Positions 51,689-64,000 of a DNA stretch of 64,000 bases are shown here, in pieces; the stretch's first letter is position 1, and each line of letters opens with the position of its first letter. A program made the position numbers and the translations under genes. The stretch is from the NCBI GenBank assembly GCA_019843655.1, contig JACDQD010000104.1, forward strand, positions 3,410,001 to 3,474,000, written 5' to 3'. The notes beneath the pieces were generated by a model that worked only from the letters and a program-made list of their open reading frames with translations, was not told where the DNA came from and ran no database searches. The DNA comes from Lethocerus indicus (taxonomy: Eukaryota; Arthropoda; Insecta; Hemiptera; Belostomatidae).

Positions 51689-51866
51689 GACAAACAGACA
51701 ACCACCACAATACGAGTGACAGTGAGAGTGCAGTGAGGATGCCCAAAAATCATCCCATGTGCCAAAGTGACTAACACCGCTAATGAAGATGGACCAGACC
51801 AGCGAAAGAGAAACACACGAAATCTACGGAATTCCAACCCCTCACAGACCACAAAACAGGTATTCT

Positions 51867-54800
51867 GAACTAGGAAGATTCAAAGTTTTCGTGGGCTGCC
51901 AAGCGTTTAAATATGATGTGACAAGTACCTCCATCGCCCGGCGTACTATTTTCTTAGTGTCCCGATCCAAAGGGAGGTTGAAGATTGATAGTCGGTTTGG
52001 TTATATTTTATATAGACGTGCCGGGCTTAGTCTGGCGCCATCGTCCGGGAGGTAGCAGGGCTAGGGTTGGGTGTCAAGCGCTGGTGAATTTAGAGCTGTG
52101 ACTGGCCGCTGAGGGAATTACGTAAGGAAATTTGCGATTAGCTTAACGGGCGTTTAGAGGGTGGGAGGCTGGTGGTGACGGCGGCGGCCTCCTCCCTCAG
52201 GAGGTGACGCACTTATCCAACAGACAGCCCAATTGCGCAATCACTCACTTGTCTTCCCCACTCTATAAGTGCACCACCACAGCACCGAGACAATGTCGAT
52301 ACCTTTCCGTCTTTATTTTTATTTATTTATTTATTCTGTCGGGAAATTATCGGCGGATATTCCTAGCGTGGAGTTCCTGACTCTGATATTTTTCCAAAAA
52401 CAGTCTAACAGGATAGTTTCTTCATTATTCTTGAGAATTGATTATATCTCCTCCCACCTTTTTGGTCATCTGCCGGCCAATATCGAGAACTTTGTATTTA
52501 AGACGCCGTCTGCTTTTGCATAGTTGTTGCTGTATTGAGAGCAGAACTCTCGCAAATGTCGAATCGTTGGAAATGAAAAAATGTAGAGAAAATCATATCT
52601 CAATAGAAAATCGAGTTATTACACACACGTGACACATTTTATGTTACCTTTTATGAATCAGTTAAGTATTACTATCTAATCAACAATAACCGAACTTTTG
52701 AGATATCGAAAATATGTATCTATTTTCAAATGACCTCGGAGAAAAACAAATTCAATAAAAAAAGGTTAAGGGGGGTTTTTGTCAAAAAAAATTCAATGGT
52801 TCGTTATCTCGTTCAAAACTTGTTAAAGTAACAAAAAATTTGCGATCGACTCACAGTTAGGCTGGAGCGCTGGGGTAATCCGATAAGGAGGACGAGGAGG
52901 TTCTTAATTTCGAGCGGCAGGAAACTGATGGACTGGAATTGATATGACCTATGCGGAACGGATTCAGAAAATTCCGCCCCCAATTGAAGGAGATTGGAAC
53001 TGATGGCCGTTTGGAAATTCAGCTCTAAAATATAGCTCCGTTTTTAGTCTCCGGACCGACGTCGTGTTTTTCAAGCTTCGAGACTTTCAAGGGTTATTTT
53101 AGTGCTTTTAACAAATTTTCTGGGCGGATGTCATTTCAGCGATCGACAATTAATGGTCAAGTTGATGATTAATCGGAATACTGTGATTGATCGCGTAGAA
53201 GCTCTTCTACGAGAATATGTCTTCCGTGTGATTTGCTGCTGTTAGGAAAAGAAGACCAAGAAAGAAAAATGGGGTCATAAAGAAGTTTTCAATCGCAGGA
53301 TGAGAAAAGAGAAGAGATAATGAAGAAGAAGCAGAATAGAGAAGAAGAATAAGCAGGACTGGTTTTAGACTCTTGGACCATTTCAGTGTTTGCGTTCTCC
53401 TCTTATGATCGGTCTTTTGACTTTAAATAGCAGGAAATTGCCATGGAGTTCGATTTCGCACTTTAGTGAATTATCCCGTGTTTACGAGAGACCAAAGGTA
53501 TCTGTTGTGTTTTGTGTACGCGTTGTTGTGCAACACGAGCTAGATGCGGTTCTCGGAGCAATAAACCGCCTTACCAACCTCGGCGTGAAAGATGCTCGGA
53601 TTTGTCCTTGTCGAATTTCGATTATATAACGTTAGTTGAAGCTACATTTCTATCTCACGTGTGAACTCTCAGTCCTCTCATTGGGTTGCGTAATATTACG
53701 AACCATCATCGGGTGGGCGTGTAGTTTATAAAGGAATCACCTTTCCTTTGTGACAATCCGGTACTCGTACCAACACGCATGAACATGTAGGTCTCCACAG
53801 TCTACATACTCTCTAGGAAGGGGAGAGTCTTTTAATTCTTAATCTGAGGATCTTAAAAGTTATGATTCAGGATAGTTTTGTTGTTCTCAGAAATTCACGA
53901 GATCTTTCTATATATTTTGTTGTAAAATTGATTATTAATTATCTGTGCAAATTTGGCTGGCCGTCTGTGACAATGTGTAATGTCTTCGTGTAAATTTCAG
54001 TTGTAAATATAACAACAATTGGGAATACTATTCAAAATATTTACAGCTTTAATTGACGTTGTTTATAACAACTGTGCGGCCATAAGATTAGCCTTAACCG
54101 GACAGCAATTAAAGTCGGTATGTAGCAAGGTGACCTTCTATATCTTTTTATTACTGTCATTTTTTATTTATTAGTTTTAGTGTCGTTTTATGATTATTAA
54201 ATGTAGTAACTGACTTAAAATCCTCCATACTAAAATATGGCCCTTAAAATATAAATTTTTGATAGAAATGCAATTATAATATTATTTAATAATGAAGAAT
54301 ATTCTTTGTAATTTTTATCCATACATTACGTGGGAGGTCTCATTATGAATCTGAATTGGTCCAGTCACGGACGAATTAGACTAGTGCAGATCGCAAGATT
54401 AGAGGTGCTTAATTTTCTTCAATAATAAGCTTAATAGTGAGGCTTAACTCTTAGTCGGGGCTTAATTTATTTTCTTCACAATTAAATTTTAAATGTTAAG
54501 GAAATCAGTGTTGACAGTTTTTGTAAATTTTGCTCCCTCCTCTTCGTACACCTGTTGTAAAATTTTCCTATTGAACATGATTGGTTGGGTTTATGGACGT
54601 AATCACTGCTCAGCCTAGAGGGATTATTGCTACTACTTCAGCCTATAGAGTAACTACTAAGCGGACTTGTTGATTATTTCTCCTTTTAATATTGCAGGAA
54701 AGGTCACCGGTGCTCATGATAGAATGCGGTGGGAAACTTCCTGCTCAACGAATTCATTATACATCGAAAGGCGTCTAGAAAACACTAGATATCCATTTTT

Positions 54801-57800
54801 ATTCCAGCACAGTCATCATCGCGACGTATAACGAATTCCCGAGTATACAGGCATTATGTAATTTGTCCGGGTAAGGGGCGGGGGGGGGGGCAGGGCCGTT
54901 ATGTAACAGCCGCTATCTCGCCTCATTCCCATTTGACGATAAGGAATCATCTCTCCCCCTCTGTTTATGCCTAAACGTTACAAGGTTGCCACTACTCCTT
55001 TAGTCCGCTGCAAGGAACCTCAATATCTCTTTAATATTGTTAATGAATAACCCATAACAATTTTCATTAGGTCAAATGGGTGTTTAAAGGATATAACAAT
55101 AACGGGATATAATAATTCGTCAACATTTACGGACTTGTCAAGGCGAAACTTCATCGTCCAGCCACCCCCTTGTCTGTTATGTTTGAATATTTCGGATGCA
55201 ACAACCTGTAAACACTAGTGCATATGTAATCTATTATTATTTTAATAATAAAAAAATATCTATTAGTAGAAAGAGAACACCAATGGGAGATCAGGTATTG
55301 GAAGCCGTGCGACTAAGTAGAAGTATCGGAAGGGATCTAGGACACGATGGCGCTCATAGGAGGTTCTTTGCCCAACCTCTTTTTAATTAAATATTTTTAG
55401 TGTAACCGAAGAATGTCCCCGAGGAATATCTACCCCAATCTGTTTTTTCGATGAGACAACATCGAATATATTGGGCAAAGATTTACTATTTCGCGGAACA
55501 GCTATTTCGGAATACTTTGGTCTGTTTGTAAGATATTATCATCGCCTCAAGTACTTCAGGATAGGTAGACGCAGTATATAACATAGGAGGTGTTGAGAGG
55601 TCTACAACAACTGAGACTACTCCCCCCTTCCTATCGGAATATTACAACAAACGAGCGACAATATAAATAGACCTGAATCAGTTTCTTTATCGCGAGAACA
55701 GAGCATACTCGGATTTGTCCGTGTATCGGCAGGGGTCAGAAGGGCAAGGAGTTCTGGTTCGCACTTTCGGACACCTCGTTTTGTTTTTTTTTCTGCTTAT
55801 CTGGACTCATTCGAGGGCGTTCTACAGTCCAGGGCCGGCTATATTCAACAAAAAAAAACTAAATAAAAGCAACGGTCCCCGAGTTTCGCCTGAGCGATGT
55901 ATCGTGTGTCCGAGCTAAGCGCGAATATCGGAGTCCGCTCGTGTCCGTGTTGGGAGGGGCCGTTGGGGGGGGTGGGGGTCGAGGTCGCCTCTAAGGGTCA
56001 CGGTCGGAACGACTACTCCGAAAAAAGGATGGCCATTTATTTCCTCGGGGTCCTTGGTCCTTGCTACCGGCAGAGCCGTAGGTCGAAAATGGAGAGTATT
56101 CAGTAACCTTGTAATTCAAACTTATACTTGAACAAAGGACTTGGAAGCAAGCGGACTGATAATTCATCAGAAATGTTTGGGTCGTCCCATTCGAGGAATA
56201 AACAGGCCAGTGGTACTGGTTGCTGGTCACGAAGTCAAACAGTTTGTACTTCGCGTTGATTTTCTTATGCAGTAATCGTTTCTTCTGCAGAAGAATAATT
56301 TTGGTGCCGCGATACAAAAGACTATAAATCTGATAACTGTCTTTTAATCTTCTCGATTTTATGGCATGGGCCGAACCCTATTTCTGCGATCAAGTAAATC
56401 CTCAGATGATAAGTGCTGTAAGTGTTGTATGTTTTTCTAAGTGGATGGGCGAGGGAATCTATGGCGTGTGTACATATTTTAAATTAATTCGAAATTTTGT
56501 CTCACGTTTTATTTATTTTGTAATTGCCCGTTGAACTGAGAGGTAACTTCACTCAAACCCCAGGTATCTAAAGCCCGCGCGCTTTGCAACGGGAGCTTAT
56601 CTACCTTGAAGGACTCCATAACAAAAAATTGGCGTGTTTTTATGAAGTTGTATCAGCTGGTTTTTGTGTTTGGGCTCTTTGTGAGTTATATGTAATATCT
56701 TCAAGCCTTTAATGTGAAGGACTTCCTTTATTATTTCGGAAATCTCGTCTTGCCCCTCGGGAAAAATTGATTTTCCATATATAGAATTACGGGAGATTAA
56801 ATAAAAACATCTTAACCATGATTTTTTTTAATTCGTGAGTTACTCATCAGATGTTCCAGGAATTGCGGTGTTTATCCGCGGCAATTTATAATTATTATTT
56901 ATAATTTTTATGTAAAAATTACAAATAAGGAGTTTTCCAAAAAATTCACACGTGTAACGAATGATATCGCAGTAAAACCAATTTATATTGGATTTTATTT
57001 TCAATACAAGTTCATCGGTGAAACTAGGAGTTTATCGTACTCCAAAATTTTCCGTCACTGCACGAGGGGGCACGCGTCGTTACGTTATGTCATTTCCTAT
57101 TTGGAGGGGAAAAAATCTACCAAAAAGGTTTTGCTCGAAATGGAAACAAAAAAAGTTATCGCTGCGCATACATTTCGGACGTTTTGTAATAGAAATCCGG
57201 AAATTGAGAAATGGCATTTCTGTTTCGAAATTTGAGCGCTCTTAACAGTTTCAGACATTGAAAACGGCGTGACCCAAAGGGGTGAAAACCTCACCATAAG
57301 TTACTTATCTCATCTTACTCACTTCTTCATTAGAAGGAGAAATATTATAGAAACGCCAATTGACAGTGCTCCAATAAATGTCGTGCACATCCGGGAAAAC
57401 AATAAGGCGTTCTACATCCAAGAATTAATTTATATTTATTCAGCTTCGTATTTCGTGTATAGATTAAACCCGCCCGTTCCAGTTAACGAGGCTCAGACAA
57501 AAGAAGGAGAAAAAACCAGTCGACAATTATCGAAAACGGCCCCGGTCCTCCTTGAGATTGGGGCGGATGGAGAAGAATGTACAATAAGTATAAACCGCAG
57601 CCAGATATGATGTGATGTACGATGGGCCGCCCACGCCCCTGCTATATATCGGGGCCAATATCGTCCGCAGGTGGGTAGGGGCCCCCCCTCATACTGCCAA
57701 CCGTATTTTGACTCCGGCCAGATGTCAAGGCCTCAGCAGGGGCCTCATATACCGCAATAACAGACAGACCAATCCCCCCCGGTGGATAAGGTTGAGCAAC

Positions 57801-58805
57801 ATGCCCCAGATGCGTTGGCACATGTACGGGGTCAATTCTCAGTGATACCGCCCGTCCGAAAATCTGACTGTCGACCTCTTACCCAGTTACAACGAAGTAA
57901 TAGCAGATGGATATTACGGTAATTTTTCGCATAACGGATATATGAAAGTTAGGATGCTTTGAATTTCATCAGTCGTGTGGTTTTCTGTCCCCATCCTGTT
58001 CCTAAGCTACCTGAACGTAAGCTGGATCAGTTTCGGCTCCCGCAGTAATTTATCATTTAATTTACAAACGATTCATTTTCTTTAAACGCACACAGGATAT
58101 CGTTTACTAATCAGGCGACCTTAAACGTACCGAGTGTTTTCGATAACGATTAGTCTTATTGCGTTACCACCAGGGTGTTAACAGATTAACTAGTAATAGA
58201 CTAACGGTACGATGCGTAGAAAAACTGGGGAATAAGTAGTTCCAGTCCTATGTTTTATTATTTACTAATTAATTTTGTTTTAATACTAATATGGAAACAA
58301 CGAGGGTTCTTATAGGGTACAGATCCAATTTTGTAATTCCATTTCTTTATTAACATTTATTTCCTTTCATTGTTCGTGTTTCAATCAGGGATATATATCA
58401 TAAATTATAGCGCTTTTTTAATATTAAATGGAACTTAATATGTTTACCGTCAAATGAATGAAATCGTTTCTTCGCGCGCACGTGATGCTTATGGCTCATT
58501 GTCGCGAGGAAATCCGAAACGTGCCGTTCGAAATCCGTGGCTATAAAAAGGGACGCGTTCGGTACGTGCCCAGCATCTGCAGATGAAGTACCGGTCCGTC
58601 CAGAAATAGACCGACGGCATCGAGTGGGAGGACGCCGTCTCTGCCCACCCGGAATGCACAATACGCCCCGTCAAAGGCGGACACTTTACGAGCCCGCCAA
58701 TCCTAAATCAATCGCTATTAATTTGTTCGTCCAATACATTTTATCCGACATATTGAATGTTTGGGATTTCCTCGTAAAGGATATTGTCAATCCGTATAAA
58801 AAATA
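51867..58805. other. Long non-coding stretch
   Basis: No coding exon, RNA gene or element recognised. There is a purine-rich GAAGAA stretch near 53270-53360, a G run near 54880 and GC-rich patches near 55.9 kb. It is possibly intron or regulatory DNA of a gene beyond the window. Confidence 0.5.
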
Positions 58806-58895
58806 TATACCGTAGTTTTCCTCGATCTCCTGTGTCCCCCTCGCCCGTTTAGTCTTTTGCCGGAGCGGTTTCGGCCGCTCGCCATCTTCAGTAAT
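58806..58895 (+). mobile_element. Fragment of the foldback-like element's subterminal region
   Basis: It shares TACCGTAG, TTTCGGC and GCTCGCCATCTTCA, in the same order, with 62238-62318. No end repeat or TA run is attached, so it is a fragment or a diverged relative. Confidence 0.55.
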
Positions 58896-61800
58896 CTCTC
58901 AGTACGGTGGGTATTGGCCGTTATAGGAGGGTTGGACAGTAGGGGAGTGCCTGCCTACTCCAGCCGGGATCGGACAGGAGGCCAAGGTGAACCGCTCTCT
59001 CGGCCGCCGCTACAGGAATGAGGAAACGACCGCCTCCTCTCAGAGAGAAACGGAAACGCAGAATTGCAACTGTTTCGACGGTCGATAGTTGAGAGGGGGG
59101 AAAACCTAAATCGAGCCGCTTTAAGTGTCGACTGCAGTGACTGTAAACTATGTTCTCCGGTTTTCTGTATTTTTATTGTAACTCTCCCGATCATTATACC
59201 AGCGTCCTGCGTATAAACAATATAATATCCCGGTATCAGGAATTAGTATTAGGTCCCAACACCTCTGTACGTAAAAGTACCAAGAGCATTATAATTAATT
59301 CAGCCTGATATCCTGTAGAAACATTTTCGAATCACGACAAGTAGGCGATGTAAAATATTTTTCGTAACAACAGAATAAACCTGTTTGCGACAAATTAGAA
59401 CAATAGAAATAAGTGAGAATGATGTGAATTTAGAAGGTAGTAAATTAAAAGAAGATCGGGGACGGTCTGCTGGTCCTGATTGGTCCAGAATTAAGAAACT
59501 GTCTGTCAATTTTCCCTCGTTAATTAATTCAATCGGCTGAGACCGCGATGCAGGCATAGTCGGACCCCGCTAAACGGCCGGCTCTTAACACCAGTCGCCC
59601 TATTCTATTTTCAATTTCGGCTTGTCCAACTCTGCTAGAATGCTTTATCGCTGTTTCCAAGTACCTAGCTGGAGGCTACGGACGATGGTAGCCCCTTGTC
59701 TGATGTTGATGGACTAAAAAACCAACAGAAATGTCGTATATTGCGATTGTTTAATTTGTTCGAGGAACAGTTTCCCATGTGATTGTATGCAAAATATTAA
59801 AACCGGAAGAGATTTCGATGCTTCAGATCGTTTTTGAGTCGATTTTAATATTAAACGAACCCTGTATATCCAAGTTGGACGAGAAAATGTCTTATCGCCT
59901 ACTGGGTGATGTTCACTTTTATTTAAATGAAGGACAAATCATTCTGGGGCGCAACATTGGACTGGCAAAATGGCCAAAAGTCCGAATCGGCTGTGGGGAG
60001 AGGAGAAGTGAACGGGCGACACGCAGCGTCGTGTTGGCACTTGCTTGTCGGCTGTTACATAACGGCTGCTGTTAGAGCCGGCAATGAGCTGCCGCTGAGC
60101 TGTCTCGTGCCTTCGGTTAGTTAGTTCGCATTTTAAACAACGCCAAGGCCATCCGCAAATGCACAACTGTCGGCCGCCGTTAAATAAACTTTGTTCTCCA
60201 AACTTGGATCTGAAACGTCTACTCTTTTTGTTTTCGTTCATTGCTCGTTTAGACTCCCAATTCAGGATCCGCACAACACCGCATCTAAAGTGGAATTCTC
60301 TCCCGAGATTTATCACAAGCTAAACCGATTTCGGTTTCCCACCATTGTCAATGGCATTTCCGTCAGTAACACTGCCTTTGCTGAAGCACTCTGGCTGAGT
60401 TGCCACTCCACAATTAGATAAGGTCGGTATGATCATTTTGAAAGCAGTAGATCTTTTTTGCCTTTTGCTGCCTTAAAAATTAAAAGTCGGAGTTTTTAAG
60501 GCCAATGTAAAGTAATTAAAAAATCCATTGCTTGTGAAAAAGAGTGACACTGTCTATTTTTAGTTAACATCAGGTGGCTTGTTTTATTGATGTTGAATTA
60601 GTCCACCCCGCTGAAAATCGGAGGTTTTATTTGATATATTTGAGATATATATTTATTTGATAAATAAAATAAACTAATAAACTATAATGTAAAGACAAAG
60701 CACTCGTCAAGTTGGTATAGTAAGTATTGATGAGACAGCGATTGATGCCATAACCAATTCCTAAAACTACCAATTGTTTCGTAATAATATTAGATTTATT
60801 ATTTTGCAATATTTGTTCTCAAAATTGTTCATAATAACAACTTAATTATATTTCATTTAAATGCAATCAATTATAATAAATATTATTACGCCATTACTAT
60901 AGTCAAATTTTAAAGTGTCCGTTGCGCAAGTAATCCGTTGCAGCCGTGACTTGAGATGATATAAACGTTCTATTAACAGTTGAGCTTTTCCATAACTCCG
61001 CTTTTGACGTATTGCGTGCAGATATATTACTGGCATCAGTAAAACAGATGCCGGAGGGTATTTAAATGTGATTCGGTATTCATTATTGGGGTGCCCCGCC
61101 TATGTTAAACCCTTAATATGACAAACTGATACTGTCAACGTGTTTGCTAGCAGAAATGTTCCACTTTTACAATATACGTTTTGAAGACCTTTTAAAGAAA
61201 ATTCTCAAATTAAGGTGGGGAATCTTACTAGATATTGTTACAGTCTCAAGGACTCGTTATAGAAAGCGTTTAAAAGATGGGGAATATTTGTAGTTGTTGT
61301 TTGTAGAGAATAGTTGTCTCTGTAAATTTTCCAGATTTGAAAAATTAAATAAAATGAACCGATAGAGCCTGAAATTTTACTTCATTATATATCTCTGGGT
61401 ATCGGAAAATCTCACAAATTTGAATGGAAAATAATTCGGTTGGTCATAGGCAAAACCTGTTCGTGCAGTGTCGACGGCACTATATTATATAAAATGATTA
61501 TATTTTATCATATAATAATAAACACTTACATTATATTTTGTTTGGCCAACGCACCTTCTTACATTTCCAGAGTAGAAATTACCATAATTCTGGAATGTGC
61601 GACTGTTTTTAACATTCACATGTCCCCTTATATAATCTGCAAGGATACATAGGCTGATTTATTTCGGGTTCCGCGAGCTGAGTAACTTCCAAATTATTCC
61701 GCTTGCACCTTTCGGGACCGAATCGGACTTTCAAATCCCAAGAAAAACAAGTGACAGCGCGGCCGCCCGCCTAACTGTATTTGGAATCCCATTGTTCCAC

Positions 61801-62201
61801 TAAAGGCGGCGCCTTCCAATTTACGATTTTACGCTTTACCCCGTCCATCGATCTATTTAACAATTTTCCCGATTATCGGCTCTGCCGTTGATAATTCCAA
61901 CTTCGATTCTCAGTTGTTGTTTAAAGCCAGGGGGAATGTGCCCCGTGTATCGATCACGAATATCTGTCCGTCCGTTTTAGCGAATTAAATGGAATGCAAG
62001 ATGGAAATGAAGCATTTAGTTTTCATCTGCACCATATCCGGGATAACACCGGTTATTCTTTGTTCGGGTAATTAAGACGTTATAAATGATGTTTCATCTA
62101 ATTACCTGTTTAGTTGTTTCTCTGTTATAACATTCTAAAAATTGGACGATTATTGAAATTAAGTTATAACTAGAGGTTCGTTAACGATTTTATTTTAGTT
62201 T
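58896..62201. other. Non-coding, nothing recognised
   Basis: Mixed composition with no supported gene, RNA or repeat. Confidence 0.45.
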
Positions 62202-62412
62202 AAAATACCTGTTTTTTGGTCGACGAGGGGTTGGAATACCGTAGATTTCGTGTGTTTCTGTCTCCTCTCGCTGGTTTGGTCTTTTACTAAACCGGTTTCG
62301 GCTGCTCGCCATCTTCATTAGCGGTGTTAGTCACTTTGGCACTTTGGATGTTTTTTGGGCATCCTCACGGCACAGTCACTGTCACTTGTACTGTGGTGGT
62401 TGTCTGTTTGTC

Positions 62413-62471
<59 letters not shown>

Positions 62472-62530
62472 CTAGCCAAAGACCAAACAAACGAGAGGAG
62501 ATAGAAAAACAAGAAATCTACAATTTTATT
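62202..62530 (+). mobile_element. Second, shorter foldback-like element copy
   Basis: Starts with a 30-base end (62202-62231) about 25/30 identical to the inverted ends of the 50.5-kb element. The following sequence through 62416 matches the minus strand of 51685-51836, with about 30 extra bases (CCGGTTTCGGCTGCTCGCC region). After a (TA)n run, 62477-62525 is an inverted copy of 62240-62303 (GACCAAAC, GAGAGGAGA, GAAATCTAC), so the element folds back on itself around the TA run. It has no minisatellite and no coding capacity. Confidence 0.6.
62417..62468. repeat. (TA)n microsatellite at the centre of the second element
   Basis: About 50 bases of TA between the two inverted arms. Confidence 0.95.
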
Positions 62531-64000
62531 CTAGTTTTTTTTTTCACGGATGAAAAGAAGATAGTGTATAGTCCACCGACGGCCTGACTTTTGTCTAGTA
62601 ATTAGGTGTTATATAAGAATTACACTTGCCTGTGGTAATAAATAATCGTTCCGGGATTGACCTTCGACGCCTCGGGGGCTATTTGCTGATAGCAAGCGGA
62701 ACTGTAAACAGATTAAATCGACTCGGATCTGTCAGTGTGGATCGTTCCCGCCAGATAGCCGGCCGCCGGTCTCAGCTCCAGTCCTTATTCACTACTGGTT
62801 TTGGATAAATTGCTTCGCCTAATATTGTTTACCGCGGTAAAATGCGAGTGCTAGGAACACAGGCAGATGCCAACCGAAGTGCCGGCCAAGAATGAGCCAT
62901 GTGCGCAGTTGTTGTGGCCAACGGTGACTCACCTAAACTTGCTCCCATCCGCCACCAATGAGCAGAGGACCACTTGCTACTGACTGCCCTTTAAAGTGCT
63001 ACAGTAAGTAATTTAAAACTGCCGACCATAAATACTTACCTTCATAAATATTCAATCAAATATTGGTTGTTTTTGGAAATTGCTTGGTTTGTATTATCGA
63101 GCGTACTCCGGCCCCACTCGGATCCTCGGTATGCTATCAACCGAGTTAGGCATGTAACACCGACGGAGTAATATTAAGGAAAGGTTAAAATTCATTAAAT
63201 GTTGGTTGGCGATGAAATGTTTTATTTTGCCTGCCAGCTCGGTTAATTGTGTAATATTCGTCTTATCTTATCATTAATAACTCATTCAAATATATTCGAA
63301 CACTAATAGCACCGCCATTACGATTAATTATCATAGTGTTGTAGAAATAACGGCTCCAAACTCACTGTATTAATCTTCGCATAATTATTGGTAACTAATA
63401 ATTTGTTACAGTAAAGGTTTCGTAGTATTTTTTTCTTTGAATTTGAAGCTTTACGGTAAGGATATTCTACTGTTTACTGGCAATTTATCTGAGAATGCAC
63501 ACGACCGTGCTCAGGATCGCACGCGAAAGACGCGAGATAAAGAAAGGTTTTTTTTACCGGGTTTGTGACAGAACTCCAACCTATATCACATGTATCACTC
63601 AACCCGGTACGAGCAAAAGGAGAATATTACAGAACCTACGCATTTACAGGCGTTCGTAATTTCCAATGTCATTCGGCGTTGAACCTGTTGAATGGGAAAA
63701 AGAAATGGCTGAGTCGGATTATATTTCCCGGTGATGAAGCGTCGAAAAAAGAAATTAGAGGAAGGAATTCCCTAATGGAGACGCAAGATGCGGACGAGTT
63801 TCCGGATGCAGCCGCTTCCTCATATGGAAGCGACAACGGAGCTGGTTTTCGTTTTTAATGGGCCCATCGTGGGCCGCCAGCCAGGCGCCCCAATCGCCTC
63901 GGCCCGCTTTTAACTGAGCATTTTCTCATTCTGTAAATAGTAATTTGGGAATCCAGTTTGCAGGAGCAAGGTCGGATTCGCCTCCCACGTGAGGGCCGCT
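62531..64000. other. Non-coding to the window end
   Basis: No supported exon. Open segments here lack recognisable motifs and paired splice sites. Confidence 0.45.

Larger units (their letters stand above)
50505..51866. mobile_element. Foldback-like non-autonomous element with internal minisatellite
   Basis: The ends, 50505-50534 and 51837-51866, are inverted repeats matching at 28 of 30 positions (outer end AGAATACC, inner end GAGGGGT). Between them are thirteen tandem 71-base units, about 180 bases of other sequence, a (TA)n run, and a subterminal region (about 51685-51836) that recurs at 62.2 kb. There is no transposase frame, so it would be moved in trans if mobile. Inverted ends enclosing tandem arrays recall foldback-type elements such as FB of Drosophila. 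The family name and target-site duplication could not be settled. Confidence 0.65.

Noticed and set aside
59939..60316. 125-codon minus-strand open frame
   Set aside because: It has no recognisable domain, an odd residue mix and no promoter or splice support.
63565..63858. 97-codon open frame near the window end, preceded by an AG
   Set aside because: It has no recognisable domain, and no donor pairs with it convincingly.

Overview
The window is nuclear DNA of an arthropod, most likely an insect. The evidence is multi-exon genes with short GT-AG introns, TATA/initiator promoters, AT-rich non-coding DNA, and a cluster of genes related to mite group 7 allergens next to ordinary animal housekeeping genes. 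I cannot name the species.

Layout. 1-10.4 kb is mostly non-coding and relatively rich in CpG. It holds two consecutive candidate exons (2338-2486 and 2745-2864, +) of an unrecognised Ser/Asp-rich protein. A complete cytosolic-type glutamine synthetase gene follows (promoter at 10.5 kb, coding 12978-15641, +). From about 15 to 48 kb the DNA is AT-rich and CpG-poor. This part holds prefoldin subunit 6 (18099-19990, -), head-to-head with a complex I 30-kDa subunit gene (NDUFS3 paralog A), then a second, diverged NDUFS3 paralog (B), two group 7 allergen-like genes (a and b, -), and a NOSIP-derived pseudogene (-).

The block from the middle of NDUFS3-A exon 3 to the end of that pseudogene is tandemly duplicated (21077-30138 and 30148-39940). 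The second NDUFS3-A copy therefore lacks its 5' exons. NDUFS3-A copy 1 and NDUFS3-B copy 1 carry frameshifts that copy 2 lacks. After the duplication come a third kind of allergen-like gene (c, 40587-41252, -), a membrane-anchor first exon (42493-42675, -), and complete NOSIP (42802-47338, +), which carries a sixth allergen-like gene (d) antisense in its fourth intron.

48-64 kb is again CpG-richer and without recognisable coding genes. It contains a 1.36-kb foldback-like element (50505-51866) with 30-bp inverted ends around thirteen hairpin-bearing 71-bp repeats, plus relatives of that element at 58.8 and 62.2 kb.

The genes form no single pathway. Glutamine synthetase, prefoldin, complex I and NOSIP are housekeeping functions; the secreted group 7-like proteins are an expanded arthropod family. 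The main interest is the recent duplication and its uneven decay, the NOSIP/allergen entanglement, and the foldback element. Several indels between the duplicate copies could be assembly or polishing errors.
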